DNA of 64,000 bases, taken from the NCBI RefSeq assembly GCF_024721155.1, contig NZ_JAHVAP010000004.1, positions 186,001 to 250,000 on the forward strand, written 5' to 3'. The notes beneath the pieces were generated by a model. That model was not told where the DNA came from. It saw nothing but the letters and a program-made list of their open reading frames with translations, and made no database searches. The DNA comes from Mucilaginibacter phenanthrenivorans. Lineage in GTDB: Bacteria > Bacteroidota > Bacteroidia > Sphingobacteriales > Sphingobacteriaceae. Made by a program: the position numbers and the translations under genes. Below are positions 63,414 through 64,000 of this stretch, in pieces (the stretch's first letter is position 1; each line of letters opens with the position of its first letter).

Positions 63414-64000
63414 CTATTCATCAGTCGTTTCGGTTTCGGCAGGTGGGCGCATACTTTTAATATAGCCAGCCTTCAAAAGCAACGGGATCACATGCTGCCC
63501 CGCCAGCCTTACCGCATCCGACGATCCTTTTGTCGACTCGATACGGATACAAACCACTAAATTACCATTTCCTTTTGCCATCGGCGCAAAGAAAACGTAC
63601 CAGCCGTCGTTAATGCTGTTTCCCTTCCAGATGCGTTCCGGCGTACCCGTTTTACCGGCAACCTTTATTCCTAATATCGGTTCCTTCGGAGCACTTTGCT
63701 CTATCATGTATTTGGTAAGCAAGGCAGTGTATTGCGGATCGTTCGCCAGTTTGATGCTCCCCTTAACAGGCTGTGGTGTGTTATTTACTTTTAGCACAAA
63801 ACGGTTAGCTACAAATGAGCCATTATTTGCCACGCCGGAAATCAACCTCGCTACGGCAGCCGGTGTAGCAATCAGCTCACCCTGCCCCCAGGCCATCCCG
63901 GAAATCCCCTTTGCACGGGTTTTGTGGATGTTGTTGGGGTCGTATCGCGGACGGGTGTTGAATTCGGTTTTGCGCCAAAGCTCGCGCCATTTTTCTTCCT
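63414..64000 (-). CDS. Penicillin-binding protein, transpeptidase domain, 5' end outside window
   Basis: The last about 195 residues are visible, entering at the window edge as EEKWRELWRKTEFNTRPRYD. The third active-site motif KTG is in VAGKTGTPER; GISGMAWGQGELIATPAAVARL (part) is the usual stretch before it. The SxxK and SxN motifs lie beyond the edge. It cross-links peptidoglycan in the periplasm. Short tail, rich in Thr/Glu/Pro, follows. Because FHA and kinase genes follow it, it may be phospho-regulated. FtsI versus PBP2 cannot be decided from this piece. Confidence 0.88.
   Translation of the reverse strand, partial: EEKWRELWRKTEFNTRPRYDPNNIHKTRAKGISGMAWGQGELIATPAAVARLISGVANNGSFVANRFVLKVNNTPQPVKGSIKLANDPQYTALLTKYMIEQSAPKEPILGIKVAGKTGTPERIWKGNSINDGWYVFFAPMAKGNGNLVVCIRIESTKGSSDAVRLAGQHVIPLLLKAGYIKSMRPPAETETTDE

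Overview
The window reads as a chromosomal piece of a Sphingobacteriaceae-type Bacteroidota, most like Mucilaginibacter or Pedobacter. The reasons are two SusC/SusD outer-membrane pairs, a hybrid two-component sensor of the PUL type, a SusR-type regulator, promoter -7 boxes of the TAnnTTTG type, few Shine-Dalgarno sequences, and many carbohydrate-active enzymes with Bacteroidota lipoprotein or signal sequences. The genus is an inference. No rRNA, tRNA, IS element, phage or CRISPR was seen.

Layout. 1-3142: hybrid sensor kinase, cut by the left edge. 3612-6203: MlaE-MlaF-MlaD lipid transport operon. 6297-11908: a CarboxypepD_reg-like protein, a large SPFH (flotillin-like) protein, a 51-residue charged protein, a chloramphenicol-acetyltransferase-like enzyme and a GH51 arabinofuranosidase. 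11991-14002: a lipoprotein, then an overlapping set of ECF-type sigma factor, soluble anti-sigma-like protein and ClpP paralogue. 14182-22940: Bcr/CflA exporter, VOC protein, GntP permease, SDR plus AraC pair, sterol desaturase, dnaX and a Uma2 protein. 23077-31729: GH78 rhamnosidase, S9 peptidase and a frameshifted membrane patatin. 32046-36857: an orphan SusC/SusD pair. 37316-39211: Upf1-like helicase. 39330-50769: a starch-type locus (SusR, SusC, SusD, SusE, GH31, GH13), with a phosphohexomutase at 51007-52743. 52934-59993: stress and redox genes, a frameshifted glycosidase-like gene, an SDR/AraC pair, a DUF1778-GNAT toxin-antitoxin pair and a quinone-oxidoreductase-like enzyme. 60136-64000: C1 peptidase, Ser/Thr kinase, FHA protein and the C-terminal part of a penicillin-binding protein.

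How the parts work together. The starch locus is self-consistent: SusD and SusE bind maltooligosaccharides at the surface, SusC imports them, GH13 and GH31 cut them to glucose, SusR senses the sugar, and the mutase connects glucose phosphates to metabolism. The kinase and FHA genes overlap by 4 bp and follow the PBP, so they look like a phospho-signalling unit tied to wall synthesis.

The least expected signals are: a run of ten A in dnaX exactly between the clamp-loader domains and the tau tail, with both alternative frames closing at once (a slippage site for a gamma-like product); the sigma/anti-sigma/ClpP set; a group of different intergenic hairpin repeats that begin at or inside stop codons; an orphan terminator and a 17-bp direct repeat between susC and the helicase; and a broken glycosidase gene whose junction is an A AAA AAC heptamer and whose promoter sits inside a perfect 12-bp dyad.
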